Assembly (NCBI RefSeq): GCF_023525255.1
Contig: NZ_CP073355.1
Location: 1,798,001-1,862,000, forward strand
From: Thermospira aquatica
GTDB taxonomy: Bacteria; Spirochaetota; Brevinematia; Brevinematales; Thermospiraceae
Direction of reading: 5' to 3'
Length of the DNA stretch: 64,000 nt
Each line of letters starts with the position of its first letter. Position 1 is the stretch's first letter. Below the pieces are notes generated by a model, which ran no database searches, had not been told where the DNA came from, and was given only the letters and a program-made list of their open reading frames with translations. Positions 1-8,369 of the stretch are shown one piece after another. The position numbers were made by a program, and so were the translations under genes.

Positions 1-32
1 GGAGTTTTTGTGGTTTTTCCCCTTTTCTATAA

Positions 33-511
33 GCTATTACCTTTTCGCAGCTAGAAAAAGTCTGCCATGCTATTCCCTTATCGCAGTTAAGACGAAGATG
101 CTTTTTGAAGCCGTTGCCATGTTTGGAAAAAGAGAGAAATGTTTGCTCTTACCCTGTTGCAGTTAGCTCCAGAGATTTTTAGCTATTCCCTTATCGCAGT
201 CTAAACTCAGCCATTAGGAAGGAGTAATGCGGTAAAAGCCGCCATCCCCATTTTTTGGTTAAACGTTTAACCAGGGTTTTTCTGCCTTTTTTTGAGTGTA
301 TCGGGTTTTGCTATTACCTTAATGCAGTTTAATGGGAATCAAAAGACTGTAACAAAGCAAGAGCATATCCAAAAAATTTCAGGCCAAACTTTTACACAGT
401 GTTTCAATCCGTACACTTGATTGTAAAGAGATTTGCTCTTTCTTTATTGCAGTGTAACATTCTGACTTTTCCATGTGAGCTTTTAAAACAAAACTGCAAC
501 AAGGTAAGAGC
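33..511. repeat. 18-bp interspersed repeat, cluster 1 (7 copies)
   Basis: Seven copies of an 18-bp motif with consensus GCTMTTMCCYTDTYRCAG lie at 33-50, 69-86, 145-162, 182-199, 310-327 and 435-452 on the plus strand and at 494-511 on the minus strand. The copies at 69 and 182 are identical. Start-to-start distances are 36, 76, 37, 128 and 125 bp. The base after CAG is often T, followed by an A-rich stretch. The sequences between copies are unrelated to each other. No gene is visible in 1-700, so this repeat is the only recognisable content of that interval. Function is unknown. It is not a regular CRISPR array. Confidence 0.8.
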
Positions 512-700
512 AACTTCCCACATCCTACGACAATCTTTTACTCCTGGGCTTGCTGTTTATCGTATGCTGTGATTTCACGTTTATGAGAAGATTGTTTAAA
601 TATTTTCCAGTATTTTCGTAAAAAATATTGTGATGAAAAGGAAGCTTCCAGGGGAGTTTTTAAACTTTTCCATTTTTTTATGCAAAAGAGACAATTCTAT

Positions 701-729
701 TTGACAAGAATTTATTTTCATGTTATACT
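701..729 (+). promoter_or_regulatory. Sigma-70 promoter of the hydrogenase maturation operon
   Basis: TTGACA at 701-706 and TATACT at 724-729 are separated by exactly 17 bp. The pair lies about 70 bp before the first gene of the hyd operon. No other good pair is visible between here and 800. Confidence 0.75.
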
Positions 730-799
730 GAGTAAACTCTGAGAGGTGGAAACCCCTCCTCAAGGAGACGAGCCCACATCGAGTCCAGAGGGAGGCCTG

Positions 800-1102
800 A
801 TGGATAAGAGAATCGGTATTATTGGCATCATGATTGAGGACTTCTCGCAGGTTGGCACTGTTTCCCGTATTCTGAGTGAGTATGGTGATACTATTATTGG
901 GAGACAGGGGATCAATCTCAAAACCAATCACCTTCGCGTTATTTCTCTTATTGTCGAAGCAACAACCGACGAGATCGGTGCTCTCACAGGAAAACTGGGG
1001 CGTCTCCATGGGGTCAGGGTGAAATCCATCCTCTCGCGAACCCAGGAGGAAAAAGATGCTAACCCCCCAGACCAAAACGACGTCGTTTATCCCGAGAGAT
1101 GA
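800..1102 (+). CDS. TM1266-like iron-only hydrogenase system regulator
   Basis: Small protein of about 100 residues with the ACT-like fold of the iron-only hydrogenase system putative regulator family (TM1266 type). The visible signature is the N-terminal MDKRIGIIGIMIED followed by SQVGTVSRILSEYGD and IIGRQGI. Family members accompany hydEFG genes and are presumed to be regulatory or ligand-sensing; their exact role is not established. The start at 800 is chosen because GGAGG at 791-795 sits just upstream and the upstream extension to 746 looks non-coding. The gene overlaps the start of hydG by 47 bp, which suggests translational coupling. The tail after residue 80 is probably only the overlap extension. 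Confidence 0.85.
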   Translation: MDKRIGIIGIMIEDFSQVGTVSRILSEYGDTIIGRQGINLKTNHLRVISLIVEATTDEIGALTGKLGRLHGVRVKSILSRTQEEKDANPPDQNDVVYPER

Positions 1103-2465
1103 ACTCTATAACCGACTTGATGAGGCACAAAAAAAGTTTTCTTCTCAAAAGCTTCGTGAGATCTTGCATGAGGCTCTTAAACTGAAAGGGCTCTCTCTTG
1201 ATCAGGTGGCTATCCTTCTTCAGGCAGAAGAGGAAAAGGATATCCAGGCCATTCTTGCTGCTGCAAGTCAGGTAAAAGAAGCTATTTATGGCCGACGCAT
1301 GGTGCTTTTTGCTCCTCTGTATATTGCAAACTACTGTTCTAACAATTGTGTGTACTGTGCCTTTCGAAAGGACAATACCACTCTCGCGAGAGCCAGGCTT
1401 TCTTCCAAAGAGATAGAAGAAGAAACGCTTGCACTTTTGCGAGAAGGACACAAAAGGGTGCTGATGCTTACCGGAGAAGATGAACGAACGCCTTTAGAGT
1501 ATTTTTTAGAGGCTATTCGTCGAGTCTATAGCGTGAAAGATGAACGAGGAGCTTCTATTCGTCGTATTAATGTGGAGATAGCTCCCCTTGATGTGGAGGG
1601 TTTTCGTAAGCTTAAAGCTGAGAAAATTGGTACCTACGCCTGTTTTCAGGAAACCTATGATGAGAAACTCTATACAAAATACCATCCGGTTGGTCCCAAG
1701 TCTGATTACCTCTGGCGGCTTTATGTGATGGACCGTGCCATGGAAGGTGGTATTGATGATGTGGGGATAGGGGTGCTGTTTGGGTTGGCAGACTATCGGT
1801 TTGAGGTACTTGCCCTCCTCGTCCACGCCAATCATCTGGAAGAGCGTTTTGGTTGTGGACCACACACCGTGAGTGTTCCCAGGATAGAACCAGCAGATGG
1901 GGCTCCTCTTTCCACAAGGGTTCCTTTTCCTGTCTCTGATCAAGATTTTAAAAAACTTGTCGCAATTATTCGACTTGCACTGCCGTATACGGGGATTATT
2001 CTTTCTACACGGGAGAGTGAATCTTTGCGACAGGAACTTTTTCATTACGGTGTGAGTCAGATCTCTGCTGGTTCCCGTACCAATCCCGGGGCATACTCTC
2101 ATCCCGGCGAAAAGACAGGGAGTCAGTTTTCCCTCGGTGATCACAGGAGTCTTGAGGAGGTGATCTCTGCTCTCATTGATGATGGCTTCATACCCTCATT
2201 TTGTACCGGGTGCTATCGCAAGGGGAGGGTAGGTCAGGACTTTATGGATCTTGCTAAACCCGGGCTTATCCAGAAGTTTTGTATGCCCAATGGGCTTTTT
2301 TCGTTTCGTGAGTATCTCGATGATTATGCCTCACCCCCCACAAGGGAAAAAGGGCTCAGGCTTATTGAAAAGCTGGTAAGCGAGATTCCTGATCGTGCTC
2401 TTCAGAAAAAAACGAGTATGGGACTTGCGGAAGTTGCGGAGGGTAAACGGGATGTCTATTATTGA
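1056..2465 (+). CDS. hydG: [FeFe]-hydrogenase maturase HydG (tyrosine lyase)
   Basis: Radical SAM enzyme of 469 residues that cleaves tyrosine to supply the CO and cyanide ligands of the hydrogenase H-cluster. The radical SAM cluster motif is C94-X3-C98-X2-C101 (ANYCSNNCVYCAF). The HydG-specific C-terminal auxiliary cluster motif is C383-X2-C386-X22-C409 (FCTGCYRKGRVGQDF). Length matches the family. The ATG at 1056 follows AGGAGG at 1044-1049. It lies inside the operon regulator-hydG-hydE-lyase-hydF and overlaps both neighbours (47 bp upstream, 14 bp downstream). All cluster ligands are present, so the protein should be functional. Confidence 0.96.
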   Translation: MLTPQTKTTSFIPRDELYNRLDEAQKKFSSQKLREILHEALKLKGLSLDQVAILLQAEEEKDIQAILAAASQVKEAIYGRRMVLFAPLYIANYCSNNCVYCAFRKDNTTLARARLSSKEIEEETLALLREGHKRVLMLTGEDERTPLEYFLEAIRRVYSVKDERGASIRRINVEIAPLDVEGFRKLKAEKIGTYACFQETYDEKLYTKYHPVGPKSDYLWRLYVMDRAMEGGIDDVGIGVLFGLADYRFEVLALLVHANHLEERFGCGPHTVSVPRIEPADGAPLSTRVPFPVSDQDFKKLVAIIRLALPYTGIILSTRESESLRQELFHYGVSQISAGSRTNPGAYSHPGEKTGSQFSLGDHRSLEEVISALIDDGFIPSFCTGCYRKGRVGQDFMDLAKPGLIQKFCMPNGLFSFREYLDDYASPPTREKGLRLIEKLVSEIPDRALQKKTSMGLAEVAEGKRDVYY

Positions 2466-3528
2466 GACTCTTGGGGCAAATTGGGAGGAGAAATCTTTCT
2501 TTTCTCTTCCATCTTTATCTCAGCGAGAGACTCTTTTTTCATGGTGGGAAGATCAGCCTACGGAAACCCTTACAAAAATGGCTGATGAAGTGTGTCGTAA
2601 AACCTATGGAAACAAGGTATATCTTCGTGGGCTTATTGAATTTTCTAACGAGTGTTTCTGTGATTGTCTTTACTGTGGGATCCGTCGTTCTAACGCAAAA
2701 ATTACACGCTATAGCCTTACTGATGAAGAGATTATCGAAACTGTGAAACGCGGGCTCCAAAGAGGATTTCATACCTTTGTTCTCCAGAGTGGAGAAAATA
2801 GAGCGGACCTTCCTGAGCGTATGACAAAGCTTCTTTTTACCTTGAGAAAAATTGCAAAAGAAGACGTGGCATTTACCCTCTCGTGTGGGGTGTATCCGAG
2901 AGAGGTATATCGCGAGTGGAAAAAGGCGGGGGCTCATCGGTACCTTCTTCGTTTTGAGACATCTGATCCGAGACTGTATGCCTCTCTTTGTCCAGGGAAA
3001 ACCCTCGATCGTCGGCTTCAGGCGCTTGAAGACCTCCGTCAGGAGGGGTACGCTGTTGGTTCAGGATTTATGGTAGGGCTCCCCGGTGAAGATGCCCGAA
3101 CCAGATTTGAAAACGTGCTTCTTTGTCGAGATCTTCGATTGGAGATGGTTGGCATAGGCCCCTTTATTCCCCATCCGGATACTCCTCTTGGAAAAGAGGG
3201 ACACAAGTCTCTTCCTATCGAATTTACTGTTCGGACAACGGCGCTTTTACGTCTGTTCCTTCCATGGGCAAATATTCCCGCGACAACAGCAGCAGGTTCC
3301 CTTCATCCACGAGGAAGAGAGATGATGCTTGAAGCAGGCGCCAATGTGCTTATGCCCAATATTACCCCCGTTGAAAAGAAAAAACACTACCTCCTCTACG
3401 CCAATAAGATCTGCCTCGATGAGGACGGATGGGAGTGTCTTTCCTGTCTTTCTCTGCGTGTAGCTTCGGTGGGGAAGACAATCTCTTTTGAGCGGGGGGA
3501 AAGTGTCCTGAGGGAGAAAGCCCAATGA
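2452..3528 (+). CDS. hydE: [FeFe]-hydrogenase maturase HydE
   Basis: Radical SAM maturase of 358 residues that acts with HydG and HydF to build the diiron subcluster of [FeFe] hydrogenase. The cluster motif is C68-X3-C72-X2-C75 in NECFCDCLYCGIRRSN; an additional C70 lies inside the motif. Later HydE-like blocks include YLLRFETSDPRLY and GFMVGLPGE. The start at 2452 is chosen over an in-frame upstream start because GGAGGG at 2438-2443 is ideally placed and the resulting N-terminus (MSIIETLG) is typical. It overlaps hydG by 14 bp and the following lyase gene by 4 bp (ATGA). Confidence 0.95.
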   Translation: MSIIETLGANWEEKSFFSLPSLSQRETLFSWWEDQPTETLTKMADEVCRKTYGNKVYLRGLIEFSNECFCDCLYCGIRRSNAKITRYSLTDEEIIETVKRGLQRGFHTFVLQSGENRADLPERMTKLLFTLRKIAKEDVAFTLSCGVYPREVYREWKKAGAHRYLLRFETSDPRLYASLCPGKTLDRRLQALEDLRQEGYAVGSGFMVGLPGEDARTRFENVLLCRDLRLEMVGIGPFIPHPDTPLGKEGHKSLPIEFTVRTTALLRLFLPWANIPATTAAGSLHPRGREMMLEAGANVLMPNITPVEKKKHYLLYANKICLDEDGWECLSCLSLRVASVGKTISFERGESVLREKAQ

Positions 3529-4868
3529 AATATGGGAAACAAACCGAGCTTGCTCTCCAGAACTTTGGGAGAGGAAGGGTCCCAGAAAAGCTGATTCGAG
3601 CCTATGGAGAGGTGAAGAAGGCGGCTATCCTTGCCATTCAAAAGACAGAAAGATTTTTTCCACCAGAGGTTTATGAGAGTCTTTTGGCAGCTATTGAGGA
3701 ACTCATCAGTGGAAAATGGAATGAGGAGTGTGTGATTCCCCTTCAGCAGGGAGGAGCTGGAACAAGTTTTCATATGAATATCAATGAGATCATTGCTTCC
3801 CGTGCTACCGAAATTTTGCACCAAACCTACAACATTCAGCGTAACCTTCATCCCTTAGAGGATGTCAATCGCTATCAATCGACAAATGACACCTTTCCTA
3901 CTGCGGTGACTATTGTCCTTTTTCGGGATCTTTTGCGTATCGAAGAGATGGTGATTGCTCTTCAAGCCACCCTCGTTCAAAAAGAAAAAACCTATTCGCT
4001 TATTCCTATCATGGGAAGGACAGAGCTTCAGGATGCTCTTCCTATGACGTTGGGGCAGGTTTTTGGAGGATGGGCTGGGATGATTGAACGAGACCGATGG
4101 AGGCTTCATAAGCTCAAGGATCGCGTCAGGGTTGTTGCTCTTGGTGGGACAGCTGTGGGGACTGGTTTTCCTGCTCCTCAAGAGTATGTTTTTGCAGTAG
4201 AACAGTACCTGCGGGATGTGACAGGTCTTCCCTTGGCGCGCTCTCAAAATCTTCCGGATGCGATAGCCCACCACGATGACTGGTCAGAACTGGCGAGCGG
4301 ATATCTTCTCCTTGCTCGAAACCTTGAAAAACTTTGCAATGATCTCCTTCTCTATACCTCTTCTTTTCTTCAAGAGATGACCCATCCTGAAATCCAGTAT
4401 GGTTCTACTATTATGGCTGCAAAAACCAATCCTGTGCTTCTCGAATGGGTAAAAGGGATGTGTATGCGGGCAGCGGCCCTCTGTCGATTAGTGGAAGACT
4501 ATCATGCTGCCGGTAACCTTCAACTGAATGCTTTTGTCCCATTTATAGCTGAAGCCATGCTCGAGATTGCCGATCTTCTTCAACGATCTTTAGAAGGGAT
4601 GATACGTTTTCTCGAGATTGTTGTAGTAAATACCGACACAATGGCCAGGCATATTGATCACTCTCGTGCCATGCTGAACCTCTTTTTGCCCGTCGTAGGA
4701 TATGAGAAAACGAAAGCCATAGCTCAAAAAATGCCATCTTTTTCCAATCTTGAAGATCTGAAACGCTGGCTTGCTGAGAATGGTTTCCCTGAAGATCTGC
4801 AAAATCTCTGTGATATTTCTTCTCTGACGCGCTTTATTCGAAAAATACCTAAGGAGAAAAAACCATGA
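3525..4868 (+). CDS. Aspartase/fumarase-family ammonia-lyase of the maturase operon
   Basis: Protein of 447 residues in the aspartase/fumarase superfamily. The superfamily signature appears as [11 protein letters not shown] at about residues 293-303, where canonical enzymes have GSSIMPGKVNP. The conserved Ser is kept, but SS has become ST and the PG pair is AA. Other family blocks are [13 protein letters not shown] and [13 protein letters not shown]. Aspartate ammonia-lyase homologues occur beside hydE/hydG in other bacteria, so a maturation-related role such as ammonia or amino-acid supply is plausible but inferred. Coupled by 4-bp overlaps to hydE and hydF. The altered signature means the substrate should not be assumed to be aspartate. 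Confidence 0.85.
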   Translation: MKYGKQTELALQNFGRGRVPEKLIRAYGEVKKAAILAIQKTERFFPPEVYESLLAAIEELISGKWNEECVIPLQQGGAGTSFHMNINEIIASRATEILHQTYNIQRNLHPLEDVNRYQSTNDTFPTAVTIVLFRDLLRIEEMVIALQATLVQKEKTYSLIPIMGRTELQDALPMTLGQVFGGWAGMIERDRWRLHKLKDRVRVVALGGTAVGTGFPAPQEYVFAVEQYLRDVTGLPLARSQNLPDAIAHHDDWSELASGYLLLARNLEKLCNDLLLYTSSFLQEMTHPEIQYGSTIMAAKTNPVLLEWVKGMCMRAAALCRLVEDYHAAGNLQLNAFVPFIAEAMLEIADLLQRSLEGMIRFLEIVVVNTDTMARHIDHSRAMLNLFLPVVGYEKTKAIAQKMPSFSNLEDLKRWLAENGFPEDLQNLCDISSLTRFIRKIPKEKKP

Positions 4869-6078
4869 CACAAACCCCTCTCTCTGAAAGAATGAAGTTT
4901 GTCCTTTTTGGCAAGCGCAATGCTGGAAAATCCTCTCTCATTAATAACCTGGCGGAAAAGCCTGTTGCTATCGTTTCAGATGAACCGGGAACGACGACAG
5001 ATCCGGTCTCTTTTCCTATGGAGCTTGCTCAGCTTGGCCCGACCAGTTTTGTTGAGTTTCGATGAAGGAGATGAGGGACCTTCTGCGTATTCAGACCAGT
5101 CATCGCCTTAAACTTGCTGATGTGGGGATTTTTGTTACTCCTGCTCATGAACCACTTACCGAAAAAGAAAAAAGTATGCTTGAAAGTTTCGAAGCGACGG
5201 GACGACCTCTTCTGGTAGTATGTACCTTCTATAAGGGTGAAATCCATCCTTCCAAAGAGTTTCTCACCCACAAAAGATGGGTGGCTGTAGACAACGTCAC
5301 ACGGGAGGGTGTTGGAGAGGTAAAGAAAAAGCTTCTCGAACTTCGGCATTTTCTCCAGCCAGAACCGGGGATTCTTGATGGGTTGGTGAGAGAAAATGAT
5401 TTTGTTCTTCTCGTTGTTCCGATTGATCTTGCAGCTCCCAAAGGCAGACTGATCCTCCCCCAGGTAGAGACTATCCGTGAACTTCTCGATAGAGACTGTG
5501 GGGTAATGGTGGTCAAAGAGCGTGAACTCAAAATGTTTTATGATCGTCTTGGTATGAAACCTTCTCTTGTGATTACGGATAGCCAGGTCTTCCACAAGGT
5601 GGCCTCAGACATTCCCCCCGATCAACCTCTTACCTCATTTTCCATTTTGATGGCACGAAAAAAGGGTGATCTTATTCCCTTCATTCAGAGTCTTCCTCGC
5701 TTCCGAAACATGCAAAGCGGGAGTCGTATCCTCATCCTTGAGATGTGCAGTCATCATCGCCAACCCGATGATATTGGAACGGTAAAAATCCCCCGTCTTT
5801 TTGGTCAAATGATTGAACCAACTGTTACTTTTGACTGGAAAAAGCAGCTTGTACATCCCGAGGAGCTTACTTCCTATGATGGGGTTATCATGTGCGGGGG
5901 ATGTATGGTTTCCCGTCGCCAGTACGAAAACACGATGGATCTCATCCAGAGCCAGGGAAAACCTCTACTCAATTACGGGCTTTTCTTTGCCTGGGTGAAC
6001 GGTCTTCTTCCCCGGGCGATAGAGATGTTTCCCGAGGTTTATGAGGTATACCAGCAGCTTGAAACGGTCTCTTTCTAA
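4865..6078 (+). pseudogene. hydF: HydF GTPase maturase, interrupted by frameshift in switch II
   Basis: HydF is the scaffold GTPase that carries the H-cluster precursor to hydrogenase. Frame 1 (4865-5065) encodes the P-loop GKRNAGKSS (residues 17-25) and the GTTTDPV G2 segment, then stops. Frame 3 (5062-6078) resumes with LLRIQTSHRLKLADVGIFV and runs to the C-terminal Fe-S motifs EMCSHHRQPDDIG and MCGGCMVSRRQ. The expected switch-II block DTAG is missing; a third frame in between reads DEGDEG. The lesion therefore lies around 5040-5075 and includes lost bases. The two ORFs overlap as ATGA without a ribosome binding site. In the Fe-S motif, Met stands where HydF usually has His before CGGC. 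It is either a sequencing error or a truly broken or split hydF. Confidence 0.85.
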
Positions 6079-6205
6079 CAGGAGAGTGTATCTTATAATC
6101 TGTTTTTTTTAAAAATACATCTCTGTCTAAGATGGTCAGTTTTGTACATTAAATCTTTTTCTTTTGAGTTTATGGACAGAGGCTTTCTGGATTTTTCAGT
6201 TTATT

Positions 6206-6508
6206 CTGGAATAGGGTAAGAGCAACTCTTACTCCACTCATGCTTGGAGGAGAAAAAAGATGGGTTAAATATTTCACGACGGTGTTTAAAGAAGATGCTA
6301 TTACCTTTTTGCAGTGAGGGCAGATGTATCACCCTGTGATAAGGGAAGAGTTGGTGATAACTGTGACAGGGTAAGAGCTAAAGAATAGCTTCAACACAGC
6401 AAGAGGAGGGTACTGGCTGTTACAAGAGAATAGCTTTCTTCTTTGTGTTTTTTACTGTAAAAAGGCAATAGCTGGAGGCACTCCTTCCTCCTGTGATAAG
6501 GGAATAGC
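6206..6508. repeat. 18-bp interspersed repeat, cluster 2 (7 copies)
   Basis: Copies of GCTMTTMCCYTDTYRCAG lie at 6297-6314 on the plus strand and at 6206-6223, 6334-6351, 6361-6378, 6417-6434, 6455-6472 and 6491-6508 on the minus strand. The minus-strand copies at 6417, 6455 and 6491 are 38 and 36 bp apart, the same spacing as in cluster 1. The copy at 6491 differs from the 69 and 182 copies at one base. They fill the gene-free interval 6079-6645, in which I see nothing else. Confidence 0.8.
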
Positions 6509-6645
6509 CCTGCATTGTTGGTTGTATCAAACCAGTGTTCAACTTTGATAAACTTTTTAAAAGTCAACAGACGGTAACCATCTTTCCTCAATTATGATGG
6601 AATAAGAAAATCTGATGAAGATTATTTTTGAGGAACGTCGGAAAT

Positions 6646-6674
6646 TTGACAAAACAAAATCCTTTCCTTACACT
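6646..6674 (+). promoter_or_regulatory. Sigma-70 promoter before the barrel protein gene
   Basis: TTGACA at 6646-6651 and TACACT at 6669-6674 are 17 bp apart, 60 bp upstream of the ATG at 6735. Confidence 0.7.
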
Positions 6675-6734
6675 GTTTTTAGCAAAAAAAATTTTTTGTT
6701 TTTTTAAAAAACTTATAAGAAGGAGGTACAGCGT

Positions 6735-7379
6735 ATGGCTGTCAGAAAATTGGGTTGTTTGATGGTTATGGTGGTGTTGATAGTGGGAGGGATGTACGGT
6801 GCAACGGCTTCGGCGACTAAATCTTCGACAGCACAATCAACGAAAGGGTTTTTGGATTCTCATTACAAACCGGGTACCTTTGCGGTAAATGTGGGTATTG
6901 ATTTGTGGGCGTTTTCCTACGGAGGGTTGGGTGTGTATCCAGGGGCAGAATTCTCTCTTGCTCAATATGCTATTGAAAACCAGATTCCTTTTGATTTTGG
7001 GCTGGCTGTCCAGGGATTCTATTATACCTATGGAGTAAATTATTATTCTTACTCCTGGAGTTTTACCTCTCTTGGCGTGGGAGTGTTTGGAACAGTGCAT
7101 TTTGGTCCAAAAAAGAGTATGCCTGTACTCTTTGAGTTTCTGGAAAGGGTTGATTTTCATGTAGGTCTGGGATTGTCTTTTCAAAACTCGTGGTATACTA
7201 CATCAGATCCTTATAGCCAGGAGTATCTTGACTCTATTCGCAGAAGAAATCCCTTGGGGTTTGCGACCATAGGTGGAGTGACGTATTTTCTGACCGATAC
7301 GTTTGGTATTCGATTTGATGGCTCTTACTATGGTTTTGAATATGGGAGTGCTACCCTGTGCTTTGTTCTTAAATTATAA
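6735..7379 (+). CDS. Probable outer-membrane beta-barrel protein
   Basis: Hypothetical protein of 214 residues. It has an N-terminal signal peptide (basic MAVRK, hydrophobic core LMVMVVLIVGG, then small residues ATASA). The rest shows alternating aromatic and glycine-rich strands such as FAVNVGIDLWAFSYGG and FDFGLAVQGFYYTYG, and it ends in a hydrophobic strand (ATLCFVLKL), as expected for a small outer-membrane barrel. No specific family was recognised. AAGGAGGT lies 7-8 bp before the start. It is monocistronic, with its own promoter (6646) and terminator (7403). It resembles in style the frameshifted gene at 23587-24283. Confidence 0.7.
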   Translation: MAVRKLGCLMVMVVLIVGGMYGATASATKSSTAQSTKGFLDSHYKPGTFAVNVGIDLWAFSYGGLGVYPGAEFSLAQYAIENQIPFDFGLAVQGFYYTYGVNYYSYSWSFTSLGVGVFGTVHFGPKKSMPVLFEFLERVDFHVGLGLSFQNSWYTTSDPYSQEYLDSIRRRNPLGFATIGGVTYFLTDTFGIRFDGSYYGFEYGSATLCFVLKL

Positions 7380-7402
7380 AAATCAGGGCTGCTGAGTTAT
7401 AA

Positions 7403-7440
7403 AAATCAGGGCTGCTGAGGTAGCCCTGATTTTTTTATTT
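7403..7440. terminator. Bidirectional rho-independent terminator
   Basis: The stem AAATCAGGGCT (7403-7413) pairs perfectly with AGCCCTGATTT (7422-7432) around an 8-base loop and is followed by a T-run. On the opposite strand the same hairpin is followed by TTTTTATAA, so it can also end the convergent response-regulator transcript. The left arm is preceded by a second tandem copy of the same segment (from about 7378), giving a partial direct duplication. Confidence 0.85.
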
Positions 7441-7450
7441 TTACGTTTTT

Positions 7451-8179
7451 TTAGGCATCTACAAGCATATACCCGATGCCAAAAATCGTTTTAATGTAGG
7501 GTGAATTTCTGCCTATGCCACCAATTTTGTTGCGGATATTCACAATATTGGTGTCTACAACACGATCTGTGATCTTGGGTTCTTCCATAAACCATACCTC
7601 GCGGAGAAAATCTTCTCTAGTAACAACACGACCTTTGTTAAGATAGAGTAACTTCAAAACGCCGGTTTCTTTTGGATTGAGGGGTATATTTTCGCCATTT
7701 TTCCTGATTACCATCATGCGATCGAAATCTACCTCTACATCCCCAATCCTGACTCGGCCGTGGAGAGCATGGGGAGTTTTGGCATTACGAGCAGCTTTCA
7801 TTTCTTCCAGGTAGTTCATTACCCTGAGTCTTGCTTTGACACGAGAGGCAAATTCCATCACGTCGTACGGTTTTCGGATAAAATCATCAACACCCATATT
7901 GAAATAGTAAACAGCTGCTTCTGGTGAAGCATTCTCTGAAAGAACAATGATAGGGAGATAAGGATTTTGGTGACGAATCTCCTGAATAATGAAGCCCGCA
8001 CGATGATCTGTCTGGTTCACATCCACGACCACTAAATCTGCCTTTACAGGTTTATATGCGTCTTCATCTTTTTTTGAGACCACGTTCACCTTTATAGGCG
8101 GGTTACTGAGTTCAAGCTGAGCAACCAGATCTTTGAGACTTTCACCCTCTTCAAGGATCAAAAGCACCTTATTTTCCAT
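7451..8179 (-). CDS. OmpR/PhoB-family response regulator (orphan)
   Basis: Response regulator of 242 residues. The N-terminal receiver has a phosphoacceptor candidate D53 (LVVVDVNQTD) and the conserved Lys K103 (FIRKPYD). The C-terminal winged-helix DNA-binding domain begins near residue 140 (RIGDVEVDFDRMMV) and ends with the typical IKTIFGIGYML. The acidic pair near the N-terminus is replaced (LLILEEGES), so phosphorylation chemistry may differ. No histidine kinase is adjacent; two kinases of the HisKA_2 type lie elsewhere in the window. The start follows AAGGAGG. Its promoter at 8214-8242 is excellent. Confidence 0.9.
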   Translation of the reverse strand: MENKVLLILEEGESLKDLVAQLELSNPPIKVNVVSKKDEDAYKPVKADLVVVDVNQTDHRAGFIIQEIRHQNPYLPIIVLSENASPEAAVYYFNMGVDDFIRKPYDVMEFASRVKARLRVMNYLEEMKAARNAKTPHALHGRVRIGDVEVDFDRMMVIRKNGENIPLNPKETGVLKLLYLNKGRVVTREDFLREVWFMEEPKITDRVVDTNIVNIRNKIGGIGRNSPYIKTIFGIGYMLVDA

Positions 8180-8213
8180 AGGTTCCTCCTTATTTAATAG
8201 ACCTCTTTAGTAA

Positions 8214-8242
8214 ATTATACAAGGGAAAATATCAAAAGTCAA
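8214..8242 (-). promoter_or_regulatory. Sigma-70 promoter of the response regulator gene
   Basis: On the minus strand, TTGACT (8237-8242) and TATAAT (8214-8219) are 17 bp apart, just upstream of the ribosome binding site of the 7451-8179 gene. Confidence 0.75.
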
Positions 8243-8306
8243 GTCTTTTTTAGCTTTAGTTTAAAATAAGTATATTTTTTTAAAAATATTTTTACAAAGA
8301 AAAGGC

Positions 8307-8333
8307 TCAACTTTTCCATTCTCATGCCGATAT
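8307..8333 (+). promoter_or_regulatory. Sigma-28 (FliA)-type promoter before fliD
   Basis: TCAACTTT (8307-8314), an 11-bp spacer and GCCGATAT (8326-8333) match the flagellar sigma-28 consensus TAAAGTTT-N11-GCCGATAA in 13 of 16 positions. It lies 37 bp before the fliD start, and a related GCCGATA box precedes the flgB operon at 60213. Confidence 0.6.
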
Positions 8334-8369
8334 AAAGATGAGAGGGAAAAGGAAGCAAAGGAGGCCCAT

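Noticed and set aside
401-410. GTTTCAATCC, the start of many CRISPR repeats
   Set aside because: It occurs once here with no further repeat copies around it; chance match.
33-511. CRISPR array
   Set aside because: The 18-bp units are degenerate, occur in both orientations and at irregular distances, and no cas genes or leader are present in the window. It is reported as an unexplained repeat instead.
596-1075. Minus-strand reading frame over the hyd operon promoter
   Set aside because: It covers a strong promoter and the regulator gene, and its composition is not protein-like.
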